This document shows, in pieces, positions 10,888-23,151 of a stretch of DNA of 60,000 nucleotides. Position numbers and translations under genes: made by a program. The notes below the pieces were generated by a model. The model was given only the letters and a program-made list of their open reading frames with translations, made no database searches and had not been told where the DNA came from. Source of the DNA: Gnetum montanum (Eukaryota > Streptophyta > Gnetopsida > Gnetales > Gnetaceae); contig MNCI01027262.1 in NCBI GenBank assembly GCA_015680685.1, positions 1,595,580 to 1,655,579 on the forward strand, given 5' to 3'. Position 1 is the stretch's first letter. The number at the start of each line of letters is the position of its first letter.

Positions 10888-11184
10888 ATAGTTTTCAAAC
10901 TTGGAAAGGATTAAATAGAAAGACAAGGGTGTAACTTCAAGGGGATTTTATGCTCTTTGTACTTGCCTACTCTCTTGAGTGCATGAGCATTTTAATGGTT
11001 TTCTCACCATTTTGCTATTGACCAATAATAGGAAGCTAAAAGTCTTGGCATGGTGTGGTTTCCATCTTAAAATATAAAAATATAAAATCCAATAATAATA
11101 ATAATAATAATTCAAAGCACACCTCTTAGATGAAATAATAGGCTACAAGCACTAGTTATGGGACTAGAAAGATATGTTACCCAT
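10888..11184 (+). other. Element A 3' untranslated region, part 2
   Basis: Continues element A after the C insertion. It aligns with the reverse complement of 12840-13110 in element B, including ACTTGGAAAGGATTAAAT. The last five bases, CCCAT (11180-11184), are the left copy of element B's target duplication. An (AAT)n run sits near 11093-11112. Confidence 0.75.
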
Positions 11185-12083
11185 TGATGAGCAATGAGTA
11201 AATCCTATGCCCAACCATACAAATCACTAGCATTCAGTAAGCGATCTAGTAGAATTTTGTAGACATTAGCTCTCTAAGTACATTGGGTCTAGGAGGTGAA
11301 GCTCACAATTGTGACCATTGTCTTCTTAGTTTCACTTATGAAGTGCATGTGTATGGTTAAGTATAATTGAGGCATATGATTTTTATCATTTTATGTTTTA
11401 TGATTTAAGTCACCTAAGAGAAAGAATAAAGTAATTAAATGCTTAATTAATTTAATAGCTAGATAATATCTAACTAATTCTAATATAAGCATCCATTCCC
11501 ACTTTCTATACACATCTTGAATCACGTTATAGCACTACTGGGTTACCAAGCATTAAGTGCTATTGGAGTTACCAAGCATTCAGTGTATGCTTGAAGTGGT
11601 CATACTGATGTTTTGTATTTAATTGATATTAATAACTTAATACAAATTCATTGAAGTAAATAACATAAATATTAAATGCATAAGGAAAACATTAATCTAT
11701 TCCAAATTCTCCAAGGTTTGATTAGAAAAGCTCATCTTTATTGTCATTCATACTAAGGTGCTCAAGTATATCTATGCTCAAATAAATATCCATATACTTC
11801 TTTGACTCCTACTGCAAGCACTCAGAAAATATTATAAATTTTGGAAGGAAAAACTATAAGAGCTTCGCTACAACTAATGGAAAGATTACCATAAATGTGG
11901 TGGGTATGCATACATTTATAGGTGATGACAAGGTGTGGTCAACATAGTATAAAAACTCTATAAATACATGGCCACACTTAGTGATTTCTTTTACATTTTC
12001 TCACAAAAAAGGGGATCGCATCAACATGGTGGGCTCCATAAATGGGATCCCATCGATGGGGCCTACAACCAAGAGTTTTCACT
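11185..12083 (-). repeat. Element B 3' LTR
   Basis: Starts TGATGAGCAATGAG. The inner end is less certain: the last alignable bases with the partner LTR fall near 12083, where the CATCA end has decayed to about CACTT. A TATAAATG-like box lies on the minus strand (complement near 11908-11920). The distal U3 carries CATCGATG and CATCAACATG repeats instead of the GATATC palindromes seen in C. Confidence 0.8.
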
Positions 12084-13545
12084 TTTGAAATAGGGATAAA
12101 ACAAAGAAGTTTCAACATCACATTAATGTTGTTGGAGATCTAGAAATGTCGTGAACATGATGAAATAGTGGAAGAAAACTAGAATATTTACAAAAAGGAT
12201 TTTTATGCTAGATAATGAATTTTAAGGAAAACATTCCATTAAGGAGCACATAGTTGGACATAAATGATGGGATGCACAAAGGATTTGATCGTAGAAATGC
12301 CTAAGGATAAGAAGCTTAACTAGCCCAACCAAGAGAAATGCAAGTGGGTCCTTGCCAAAGTAGGCTCATGTCCTTGTTGCCTTTGCATATCATCAAACCA
12401 AGGAGTTCATGAACCCTATGCTTCATTAATGGTTATGAAAAGTTAAGGACATAATCCTGAAAGAATCTACCTAAGAATTTTGACACATAAAACTAAGACA
12501 TTAAACAAAACATAGAAAACTAGTAGTGAGGTGAGGTGTGGAAAGCATGGATGGGTGAGATGAAGAGTGAAATGGACTTCCATATCATGGTTACACGAAG
12601 TCCCTTGTGGATTTTGTGATTAAATGACTTGATAAAGTCCAACCTTAGTCTAGATCAAAACCAATCACTTTCAATGACCTTGCATTGATACTCTAAAACA
12701 AGTCCACCCCCTTGAGACACAAGAATGCTTTGACAAATCAATCATCATTCCTAAAAGAGAACAAGAAAGAAGTAGGAAGTGAGACGAGCCTTAGTTAGAG
12801 GGGACCTTCAGGCATGAGTAACATGTCTTTCTAGGCCCATAACCAAGTCCATTATTGAGTCTAAGGGATGTGCTTTCAATTTACATTATTTTTTGTTTGG
12901 ATTTTGTATTCTTATGATTTTTGAATGGGAACCACACCATGTAAAGAATTTAACTTTCTATTATTGGTTGATAGTAGAATGGTAAGAAATCCATGAAAAC
13001 AATCATATACTCAAGAGGTTAGGCAAGTACAGAGAGCATCAAATCCCCTTAAATTCACATCCTTATCAATCCATTTAATCCTTTCCAAGTTTGGAAACTA
13101 CCAAGATCACAAGTTCATTAAAGTTCTTATTAAGGAAGGGACCTCATATTTCAAAAAAAAGGAATACCATAGAGTTTTATGGATGGGTGGATGATGTGGA
13201 ATCACTACCTATTTCATAAAAAAGAAACCATGTCTTGGTTATCAATACGAAAATTCAAAGATAGAATATAGACATTAGCAATAAAAAACATGAAGTATAA
13301 ACCACCATCAATAGCAACTACAACATCACTATGTCCTATTGACACTAAAGAAAAGAAATAAAACACTAGAAAAAAATAAGAAAAAAACAAACCAAAATAA
13401 AGTAAAATTTAAAAGAAATTGGAAAATATTCAAGAAAGATAAAACATACTAAAGATAGTGTAAGAAAAAAAATGGTGAAACCAAGAAAAAATGAAAAAAT
13501 GAGTAATTTTGTATGATTTAACAGGAATGGCCATCTCCCCCATGC
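12084..13545 (-). other. Element B 3' untranslated region
   Basis: About 1.4 kb between integrase and 3' LTR with no supported gene. On the minus strand it contains the GGGGGAGATGGCC tract near 13530-13545 that follows integrase in all copies. It aligns with A (5491-5981, 10888-11184, 20631-21354), D (45420-46770) and E (41991-43260). It lacks the roughly 500-bp accessory segment present in C and D. Confidence 0.75.
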
Positions 13546-14960
13546 CTAAGTTGGAAGGAGGAGATCTAAAATATTGAGCATGCTTGTCCATCCGAGGAGG
13601 TGTTGAGATCACTAGCTCTCTTAGGTTCATGGAAAGCTTTAACTTGTTGCATGTTGACTAATAACTTCTTATTTGGACTTTCAAGTTTGTAGATCAACAT
13701 GATTCCAAAGCAAAGGTTTCATAGATGATGTTAGGCCCTTCCCACAACATTTGGAACCTAGTTCTTTATGGCACATGTATGGGGTTCTAGTAAAGAACCA
13801 TGTTTCTAAGTTGAAATTTATTTTGAGGTCATGAAATTGCTTGTTAAATGCCTTATGCACTTCATTCAAGGATAGGGCCATCAATCAATTCTCACCTAAT
13901 ACATTAAGGTTGCTCAGTCTCTCTTTCTGTGTTAGAATAAGATCAAGGTTAAGGTCATAAGCTATTTCAAGTGTGCAAAGCTTGGACTGAATAGGAAGAG
14001 TTGGAAGTTTTCTATACAATAGTTCATAGGGATAATATCCTATAGGGATTTTCTAGGTTAAGCAGTAGGCCCAAATGGCATCATTACATTTAGTGCTCTA
14101 CTCTCTTCTATATTTGTCAATTTTTCTTGTTAATATCTTAGTGATCTCCCTATTCGTAACCTCAGCTTAACCATTAGCTTAGGGGTGGTAAGGTGTTTTT
14201 GTTCAAACCCCAAGAATTGCATGCATTTTTGAAAGGTGGTGCCTATAAAATGAGTATCATTATTAAAAATTAGCATATGTTTCATCCCAAACCTATTTAC
14301 AATATTTTGTTGTACAAATTGAGTAGCTATAGAAGATGTATAGTTAGTGATAGCTACTACTTCTACCCATTTCATACAATAGTCAATAATGACTATGATG
14401 TACACCTTTCTATTTGACATGGGTGTGATGGTACCCATGAAGTCAATGCCCTAGATCTCAAACAACTTTAGTGATTGGATCCACTATTGAGATCCCTCCA
14501 TATGAGTAATCATTCCACCATCATGTTGGCAATGTTCACAAGAGTAGATGATTTGGTAAGCATTCCTAAAGAGTGTTGGCCGATAATAGCCTACCATTAG
14601 GATTTTAATGGTCATGTATCTTTCAACATACTGGCCCCCACAAGGATCCTTGTGAGCATCCTAGAGAATACATAATTGATTAGCATTAGGAACATACCAA
14701 TGAACTAGGCCACCAACGCACACCTTGTAAATGTGTCGATTGATCTCCATGAAGCATTTCTCCTCATGAAGAAACTATTGTTTCTTCCTCTAGTCCAATT
14801 TTTGTGGCATCTCCTAAGTGATAAGATAGTTAAGAATGCCATTATACTAGTTAGGCTCATTGGACATTTATTCAGTTATAGCCCCAGCAAAGAGGAGTTC
14901 ATTAGGAAATTGATTAGAAAGTAAGATTTTCTCCTCTTTTTTGTCCCATTGCAACTAAGA
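13546..14960 (-). pseudogene. Element B integrase remnant
   Basis: Minus-strand integrase in frame pieces. The C-terminal part is at 13681-13884 (LSLNEVHKAFNKQFHDL). The catalytic core is at 14130-14438, with SNRKVYIIVIIDYCMKWVE and QNIVNRFGMKHML, followed by IFNNDTHF where A has IFDNGTYF, so the second catalytic Asp is now Asn. The zinc-binding N-terminus lies at about 14500-14780 and is badly decayed. It cannot be functional. Confidence 0.82.
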
Positions 14961-15370
14961 CAAGTGGTCAAAAATCACATTCTTAGTTTCCTTTCAATCT
15001 ACCATTATGAGATCGAATTCCTGCAAGAGTACAAGCTATTGTATGACATGGGGGCTCATCATCGATTTTTTCATTAGGAACAAGATTGCACTATGGTCTA
15101 TGTGCATGAACACCTTGTACCCAAGCACATAGTGCCTAAATATTTCCAAAGCATATACCATCGCCATCAATTCTTTCTCTATTGTGGTGTAATTCAATTG
15201 TGCATCCATAATGCTTCGACTCATATCGTGTATATATTATTGATGTTTCTAATCATCCAACTATGTGAGCATGGATCCTAAGGCATAATTTGATACATCC
15301 ATCATGATGTGAAATGATTTAGAGCAGTTAAGTGCTTGTAGAATCAGAGTCCAAATTCCTTGGTCCAAAC
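14961..15370 (-). pseudogene. Element B RNase H remnant
   Basis: An open piece at 15036-15224 reads AQLNYTTIEKELMAMVYALE and YVLGYKVFMHIDHSAI, matching the RNase H of A, D and E. Flanking frame pieces extend the match to the RT junction. Stops interrupt both ends. Confidence 0.8.
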
Positions 15371-16210
15371 AAATAAAACATTCTTCTTTGTTAGCTCCAC
15401 CAATGATTTAATGATCTTAGAGAAATTCTTAATGAATTGTTGGAGGTAGCTAGTGTGTCCAAGGAATGACCTTACATTTTTGACAATTTCTAGTCGATGA
15501 ATAATTTATTAGATGACCTTTATTTTTTTAAAGATTAACCTCAATCCCTTTTTGAGATATTCTATCCTCCAAAATAATGTCTTCTTAGATCATTAGATGG
15601 ATTTTCTACCAATTAAGTTCAAGGTTTTTCTTCACACACCTTTTCAGCACTTACTTTAAACAATCTAGGATTTTCTCAAATGTAGCCCCATAGGTGGAGA
15701 ATTCATCCATGAAGACTTCCACCTTGTTGTTGGAAGATGCTCAAGACAAGGCATTGGAAGGTTGAGGAAGCATTACACAAACCAAATAACATCTTCCTAT
15801 ATGCAAAAGTTTCCTAGGGACTTGTGAATGTTGTTTTGGCATAATCCTCTAGTGTAATATGAATTTGATTATAGCCATTATAACCATCTAAAATGATGTA
15901 GTAGCAATGCTCAAAAATTGTGTCCAATGACTAATCCATGAATGGTAATAAAAAATGATCTTTGTATGTTGCCATGTTCAACAACCTAAAGCTAGTACAA
16001 ACTCTCCACTTGCTACCTTTCTTTGGCACTTTCACAAGAGGGCTAACCTACTCAGTATCTGTAATGGGATAGATGAATCCCACCTTGAGGAATTGTTCAA
16101 TCTTCTCTTTGATGATCTGCTTTAGTTTGAGGTTCAACTACCACTACAACTACCTCTTTGGCTTTATGGAGGCATCTGTATAGATGCAATGCTAGCATAT
16201 CCATGGATCA
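15371..16210 (-). pseudogene. Element B reverse transcriptase remnant
   Basis: RT on the minus strand, heavily broken. The catalytic box near 15690-15725 reads VEVFMDEFSTYG, so the second Asp of FMDD is Glu. The conserved sequences equivalent to VPKKGGK and the Trp-rich motif lie near 15990-16050. It is too broken for any long open frame. Confidence 0.8.
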
Positions 16211-17132
16211 ATTCCAGTCAGTTCATGATATGACCAAGCAAAGGTTGTTGACCATTTGTTGACCACCTTCAACAAGTTCTCTTTTTGTTTAGGAGCAAGA
16301 TTGAAATTGATTATAATTGGCTTGTCATTTATTAAGAAAGCATATTCCATTTTGTCCAACATATTTCTTAGCTGCAGGGACTCCTATTTAAAGCTCTTAG
16401 GGATTTCCAACTCTCCCTAATAAGTATCATAAGGTTCATCAAAAATTTGGTAATGGACTTACTCCATCTCATTCATGCCTTCGACATAGGCACTCATCAA
16501 GCTCTTAGTTGGTTCCATGCATATTGTGAGCTGCTATTAGGATCAAATATTAACCACTATTTGTCTTCCTATTTTGTTGTTGTTGAGTACAAGCACCTTT
16601 GAATTTCAAACATATTTGCACATTGCCTTCATGTTGTGATAGATGTAATTTTTATGGACCATAATTTCTACACATAGTTGCATCTTGTGTCACTGTACCT
16701 AATGCATGGAATGTGCTTTTTCTCTATTTTTCCAAATTCATTTTCCTTGGAAATCTCCAAGAAGAGGTCTCTAATTTGTAGTTGTGCAGTAGTGGTGCTC
16801 AACCAACCCCTTCCCATGATGATTGGGAAGTCCCCCTTGCAGTTATCAACACGAATCACCAAGACGTTAGTAGGATATGACCATCTACAAACAATGATCA
16901 CAATGTCCTCCACTAGTCATAAGGGAACAATGATGAACTAATCTACCAACTCAAGATGAATGTTTCTCTTCTTGATTGGAGACAAGTTTTTGGCTTCATA
17001 TATCTCATGGAAAATTAAATTCTGATCAGAACCTAAGTCCAAAAAAAGTCTTGTAAGATTCATTCCTAGAAATTTGCAAATAAATAAGGGGACTACCAAG
17101 ATCAAATCTTTTCCTGGAAAGGTGGCTAGCAT
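16211..17132 (-). pseudogene. Element B protease and protease-RT linker remnant
   Basis: Two open pieces (16668-16913 and 16938-17132) carry the retropepsin. The active-site motif reads RLFLDLGSDQNLI, where D has LLDSGSSVNLI. The Ser of the D-S-G triad is Leu, which would abolish catalysis. The piece at 16668-16913 holds the MGRGWLSTTTAQLQI motif that pairs with GRAWLSTIDAHLGI in D. The remainder down to RT is a decayed linker. Confidence 0.8.
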
Positions 17133-19632
17133 TGATCTAATCGATTATAGCATGGATCAACATGATAGTATGTACTTTGGAAGGAATTTCATTTAAACGG
17201 GACTTGAAAGATTGTGTAGAGGATGAAGATGAAGAAAGGCTATCAACTACAAATGTTTGTGAGGACTTTGTAGGACTATTGGTTTGAAAGAATGGTCTTT
17301 TTTTGGATTTACTTTCCAAACCCCTTGGTTGAGGAGCCAAATGTAAGTTAATAGCCTTGGTGGCATTACGTTGTTGTGGCTAGGTTAGAATTTCATCATG
17401 CATTGATGAAGTAGGGGGTAATTGAGTTGAGGGAAGAGGGACATGTGTAGAAGGATGAAGAGGGTAATGAGGAAATGGGGATTCCCCTCTTGGAGATTGG
17501 GCTTTGTAGTATTCAAGAGGGTAGTAGTGATGCTAAAATGAGGCATGACTAGAAGAGCCATACAAAGAAATGGACTATTAAACATAGTACCCATATGAAT
17601 TAGGCTATCAGTAAGAGTATTACTACCTTGGTGGTGACATCCTCCACAATTGGATGTTGCCACTAATGATATTGCTTATAAGGTTGTGGCGGAGCTCCAA
17701 TCAAATACTATGCTTGTTGTTGGGGAAACTACCTGGGGTTGTCTTAAGGATAAGATAACCTTATGGATGTTTTTCTTCTTGCCAATCTAGGATTTAGAGT
17801 GTGCATCCCATACTTCTACAAGTGTGACACAATGGGACAACATCTCTTAGAATGTTCCTATTGGAAAATGTCACACCCATCATCATCCCTTTTGTGAGCA
17901 TGTTTAGCTCCCTTCCTTCTCTTGTGATCATGATCACTACTTTACTTTTTGGATTTCTCTTTTTAGAGTGGTTTGGAATTTTGCATCCAAATAATCCCAC
18001 ATTTTTTCTACCTTAGCTGAAATTTTAGAAAAAAACTTTTGAATCGACAAGTTCTATCATCACACTACCTCATTAAGCGATGCCTCCTCCTCATTATTAA
18101 AGAACCAAACTTTCCGTTTTCTAATGGAAGGATCTCAGTTTTACTCCTCTACACTTTTCTTATTTCTCAATTCTTCTTCTTATTTGGCAACCTACTAAAT
18201 CAACCTTTGAATCTGATGGGCTCTAAGTTCTAAAAGTATCCCTTCTACATAGACCCCAAGAGTTCTCCTTATTTTTGTGTAGAGCCCATATATGATATGG
18301 TGGAGCTAATCCCTTTGAGAATAATCATAGCTAAGACATTAATGCAAAAGAGAATAGTAACTACCCATGGTTGCATCCAATGGTTCATGTGTTCCTTTTT
18401 TCCAATCTTGGATCTACTTTCCTAAGTTGAGCACTTAGGAGTACATTTGATACTTGTTTTTAAAGAGCTTAGGCATCGTACTCCATTTGCAGATTGATTC
18501 GAACTCCAAGGATTGGTACCAACTTTTAGCTTCTTTGATGAGTGTTCCTAGGAATAGCTTTAATTTTTCTGATTCATTCACCACATTCTACAAGACATAG
18601 GCATTGTGAAATTCTTGAAGATGAATATGTGGATCTGAGTTGTATACCCATTTGAACTTGGGGATGTTGGTCATATCCAACTGTTTAATTCATCTATCTT
18701 TCACATGCCTTACTATGATCCTCATGGCATCTACAATGTTCAACATATTTCTAGTTGCATGTAAAGGCTCATCACAGTCATGACCTTTGTGATGGCCATG
18801 ATTCCTATGATACCATTTTTTGTTCCTTCTTTCATGGTGGTGCACCTCCCTATAATGCCCATGCCCCTTGCCTCTACTGTCTTGGTGGATCCTACGATCA
18901 TCTCTATCCCACTGGTCACCTCCATCACAATCACATCCTTTGTGGCTTTGGTTAAAGCTAGAAAAGAAAGAAGGACTAGCACCACCATGGTGCCCACTAC
19001 CTTATCTTCTTTGTTCATGGTGATAAACATCATGTCTATCGTCATCGTGATGCTTGTCCTAGTTCCTACCTTGACTTCCACCTTTAGATCCCCCATAGTC
19101 ATGGGAGCCATTCTTCCTCAAATTAGGATTATTAATAGTAGACTACAAGTTTTGGTTTGGGTTTCCCTCATCAAAGACAAGGGAAGGAGAATTAGTGAAT
19201 TGAGAATCCCTAGCTCTCCATCTTTTTGGCCTAGCAAAAACAAGGGGTTATTAAAAAATTTTCCCTTAGATGCTTCATAACAAGGGGTTATTGATATTTT
19301 ATGCATCATCCCTTAGTGGGATGATAATCCTAAGAGTCATGATCCTAGACAATACATTCAACATGGAGCCCTTGCATGCCCAACCTCATAAGATATTGGA
19401 GTAGCATCATAGGAATTGATTGATTCGATGAAAATGCAATGTTTCCCTCTATGTCCCTCCATAAAAAATGTTCATTCTAATATAGGATGAAGGTGAAATT
19501 TGGCACATATTCATCAAGATTAGTATAGGCCACTTTGCATTGTTGGGGCATTGACTATTTTAACCCATTGTGCCTTTGCTTAGAAGTATGCTCAACCAAC
19601 GATGGAGAATCATCCCTATGAGAAGAAGACAT
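17133..19632 (-). pseudogene. Element B gag remnant
   Basis: Starts at ATG 19632 with MSSSHRDDSPS, the same style as C and E. Order on the minus strand: N-terminal region, His/Met-rich linker frame pieces (18740-19111), core Gag around 18240-18560 (degraded), charged region (17800-18050) and a Ser/Pro-rich C-terminus (17137-17663; DSLSSSSSSTQSFKSRL). Stops and frameshifts are frequent. The opposite-strand ORFs here (18755-18955, 18780-19280) are shadows. Confidence 0.8.
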
Positions 19633-19780
19633 TTTAGTTGAAAATAAAAATAGTGTGCTTTTAATATTATTATTATTTTTAATGATTTAAAATTTAAGGT
19701 TTTTTACAACATCTTTAAATAATTTCACTAAGTATTAAATAGTGCACACAACAAACTAAACTCCATGGTAACAACGCCAA
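19633..19780 (-). promoter_or_regulatory. Element B leader and tRNA-Asp-type PBS
   Basis: The minus strand next to the 5' LTR reads TTGGCGTTGTTACCATGG (19763-19780). Compared with the plant tRNA-Asp complement TGGCGCCGTTGCCGGGGA, most differences are C-to-T or G-to-A. An AT-rich leader of about 130 bp follows, containing an (AAT)n run. Confidence 0.78.
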
Positions 19781-20630
19781 TGATGAGCAATGAGTATATC
19801 CTACACCCAACTATATAAATCACTAGCATTAACTAAGTGATCTAGTCAAATTCTATAAAATTTAGCTCTCTAAGTACACTAGGTCTAGGAGGTGAATCTC
19901 ACAATCATGATCGTTGTCTTATCAATTTTACTTATGAAGTGCAAACATATGTTTAACTGCAACTAAGGCATATCATTTTTATCACTTTATGTTTTATGAT
20001 TTAAGTCATTTAAGAGTAAGAATAAAGTAATTAAATTATTAATTAATCTAATAACTAGCTAATATCGAACTAATTCTAAAATAAGCATCCATTCCCACTT
20101 TCCATACACATCTTGAATCATGTTATAGTGCCACTAGGTTACCAAGTGTTATGCACCACTAAGCTTACCAAGCATTAAATGTATACTTGAAGTTGTTGTA
20201 CTTATGTTTGCTATTTAATCGAAATTAATTGCTTAATTAGAATTAATTAAATTAAATCACATGAATATTAAATGCATAAGAAAAACATTCATCTATTCTA
20301 AGTGCTGCAAGGTTTGATCAGAAAAGCTCATCTTTATTATTGTTCACACTGAGGTGCTCAGGTACATGAGTGCTTGAATAAAGGTCCATGCACTTCTTTG
20401 ACTTCTACTATGTACACTCAAAAAATATTCTAACTTTTGGAAGGAAAAACTTCAAGAGCTTTTCTAAAACTAATGGAAATATTGGCATAACTGCTAAAGG
20501 TTGATGCACATTTATAGGCAATAATAGGGTGCCATGTCGATAGGTACTCATCAACGTAGCAAACCTTACATTGATGAGGTCATGGCATCGATGGCATCCC
20601 ATCAATGTGGCCCAACAACATATTTCATCA
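19781..20630 (-). repeat. Element B 5' LTR
   Basis: 850 bp, from TGATGAGCAATGAG to TTTCATCA, followed directly by the target duplication CCCAT. Minus-strand TATAAATG box near 20510-20520. The distal U3 contains ATGGCATCCCATCAATG-type repeats. Confidence 0.88.
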
Positions 20631-21354
20631 CCCATGCTTAAAGGTTTCCTTCAACTAAGATCCATCTCACTTCCTGCTTCTCTTTACTTCTCTTTTATGA
20701 ATGTTAATTGATCTATGGGAATGCTCTTATATCTTGAGAGGGTGGGCCAATCATGGTGTGTCAATGCGAAGTCAATGAAGGTGGTTGGATTTAGTTCAAA
20801 CTAAGGATGAATGTTATCAAGTCTTATTAACCACTAAATCCACAAGGAACTTCATGTGACCACAATCTGGAACTCCATTCCTCTCTCTACCTCATCCATC
20901 TCTACTCTCCATAAATCACCTTACTGTCTATTTTTCATGTTTTGTTCAGTGTCTTGGTTTGATGTGTCAAAATTCTTAGGTAGATTCTTCTAGGATTTAG
21001 TCCTTACCTTTCCATGACCTTTAATCATCCATGGGGTCCATAGAATCCATGGTTTGAGGGCATGAGCCTACTATGGGAAGGATCCACTTGTATACATCTT
21101 GGTTGGATTAGTTACATTCCTTTTCCTTAGATATTTTTGCATTCCAATCACTCATGCTCCACATCAATTTTATCTAGTTTTAAACTCCTTTTTTAGTTTC
21201 TCCAATCATTTCTCCTAATCAAAACTCATTTTTTTCTAAATTATCTAGCCCTCTTCAAGTATTTCTTCATGTTGATGATCTTTCTAGGTCTCTATGGACT
21301 TCCAATTTAAGCAAAAAATCTTTGTTTTTATGTAAATTTTCAAAGTTCAAAATA
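20631..21354 (+). other. Element A 3' untranslated region, part 3
   Basis: Resumes element A after B. It aligns with the reverse complement of 12120-12850 in B, for example AAGATCCATCTCACTTCCT against the matching stretch near 12780. No gene is supported. Confidence 0.75.
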
Positions 21355-21490
21355 TTTTGTCTTTGGATACATCAGTGGGATCCCATAAATGTAGCCCCTC
21401 ACATTAACATGACCCCATATATTTGATTCCATCCATGCATCTATAAAATCCTATAAATACTGTGAAACAGTTTGAAAATTTTTGCCATTT
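21355..21490 (+). repeat. Element A 3' LTR fragment
   Basis: Around 21360 the sequence changes to GGATACATCAGTGGGATCCC, which resembles the reverse complement of B's U3 end. A plus-strand TATA box (CCTATAAATAC, about 21450-21460) follows at the expected distance. After about 21480 I can no longer align it with any LTR, so only about 130 bp is supported. Confidence 0.55.
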
Positions 21491-22270
21491 GCTTCAAACA
21501 TAAGAGGAGTTTTTTCCATTTTTCAAAGCCTAAAACCTTCTAGAGCCCATACCTTTCAAACCACTTGTCCAATTTACCTCATTCTTCATTCCTATAGCTA
21601 TCGGAAGTAAGCTATACATTGTGGGGGGCCACAAACCTTAGGTTTCCGATGAAAATTTTTTCAGAAATTTTCTAACTCCCATAAAGTTTAACCAATAAAA
21701 TAACATTGAAATCACTAAGTTATGAAGAGTTAAACCTTCCCAACAAACTCAAGTAGATATTAAAATAATATAATAATAAAAGAATATTAAAATGTTTCAT
21801 CCAATATGATCACAACTTAGCCAAATGTAACTAATCCAAGAGATAAGGTACCTAAATATTATAAAGTTACACATTAAATACTAATCATTGGTCATGTTGT
21901 GATTAAAAATGGCACCTAGACTAAAGAAACCTCTGGAAGAAGGATCATCCAAAATAAGGAATAGATGTCTTAGAACTAGAAGGGGCCAACAAGAGTAGCC
22001 CTAGGAGTAGGTGACTAAGATGCATGCAACAGGACCTCTTTGTGAGGACCCCAAAGTGGAATCTATCTGTCAGATTCCAAAAGCTAAAATAGAGTAGTCC
22101 CACTAAGATGAGACACCTAGACCTAGACTAAACCTTAAGGTCACAAAGGCTTGTCTAAAGTAAATTGGGTATAGGAAGATTAAAAAATCTATTCTTCTTG
22201 AACTAAACTTTGCCCTAGACTTTGCCCTAGAAGAAGTCAAAGCTCAACTTTAGATTTCTTCCATGTGGCC
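21491..22270. other. Unassigned sequence between A and the copia remnant
   Basis: No coding frame or known element is recognised. It contains a G-rich spot (GTGGGGGGCC near 21625), an (AAT/ATA)n stretch near 21755-21790 and a small local duplication (CTTTGCCCTAGACTTTGCCCTAG near 22208-22232). It may include the upstream pol part of the copia element, too decayed to read. Confidence 0.5.
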
Positions 22271-23020
22271 CATTCACAAATCTAGTGAAGAATAGTCAAA
22301 TAAGCAACATTTCGTATGCTTTAGCCATTGGAAGCCTTATGTATGCTCAATTCTACACAAGACCTGACATTGCATTGGAAGCCTTATGTATGCTCAGATA
22401 TCATAGTAATCTAGGCATTGATTATTAGAGGGCTACAAAGAAAGTGATGGCATACCTTCAAGGTAGAAAAGATTACATGCTTATGTATAAACAAACGGAC
22501 TCCTTGGAGGTGACTGGAAGGTAGAAAAGATTACATGCTTATGTACCAACAAACTGACTCCTTGGAGGTGACTAGCTACTTCAATTCAGACTTTGTTGGC
22601 TATGTTGATTTATGGAAATCAACATTTGGTTATGTTTTTATGCTAGTTGGAGGAGCTATATCCTAGAGGAGTGGAAAACAAAATTTGGTTGCTACTTCTA
22701 TCATGGAGGTAGAGTTCATTTCTTGTTTTGAGGTTACTTCACACGGTGTATGGTTAAAGAGTTTCATATTAGGGCTTAGAATTGGGGATTCTATATCTAA
22801 GTCATTAAAATGTTTTGTGACAATTCAACTACTGTCTTTATGGATAGGAATAATAAGAGTGGTAGTCGAAGTAAACACATTGACATAAAGTACTTAGCCA
22901 TAAGGAAATGCATTAATGAAAACAAAGTGGTCATTGTGCATATAAGCACTAAATTAATCATAGCTGATCCTTTGACAAAAGGAATGCCACCAAAGTCATT
23001 TAAGGATCATGTATTTTAGA
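22271..23020 (+). pseudogene. Ty1/copia RT end and RNase H remnant
   Basis: Readable plus-strand pieces are IGSLMYAQFYTRPDIA, KSTFGYVFMLVGGAIS, VATSIMEVEFISC and, at 22810-23019, SKHIDIKYLAIRKCINEN with IIADPLTKGMPPKSFKDHV. These are the classic copia RNase H signatures. Two internal duplications disrupt it: GCATTGGAAGCCTTATGTATGCTCA is repeated (about 22333 and 22372), and a roughly 54-bp block starting AGGTAGAAAAGATTACATGC is repeated in tandem (about 22461 and 22510). Dead element. Confidence 0.85.
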
Positions 23021-23151
23021 TGGGACTTGATAATTTTTTGCATGTACAATTTTATAGTCTTAATGAAACTCTTATTTAGCTATGCTATTTTCTCATATGG
23101 TTTGCACATATAGTTATTAAATAAAATACATATGGCAGGGCCTAAAATGAA

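Larger units (their letters stand above)
11185..20630 (-). mobile_element. Element B: full-length Athila/Tat-like retrotransposon nested in A
   Basis: A complete but dead element of 9446 bp. LTRs lie at 11185-about 12083 and 19781-20630. Minus-strand order is PBS, gag, protease, RT, RNase H, integrase, 3' untranslated region. The target duplication is exact: CCCAT at 11180-11184 and 20631-20635. The sequence on both sides joins into one continuous element A 3' region, which independently confirms the boundaries. The two LTRs have drifted visibly, more than those of C. Confidence 0.92.

Noticed and set aside
19763-19780. tRNA gene near an LTR
   Set aside because: Only about 18 bases match the tRNA-Asp 3' end, in the PBS position; no cloverleaf.
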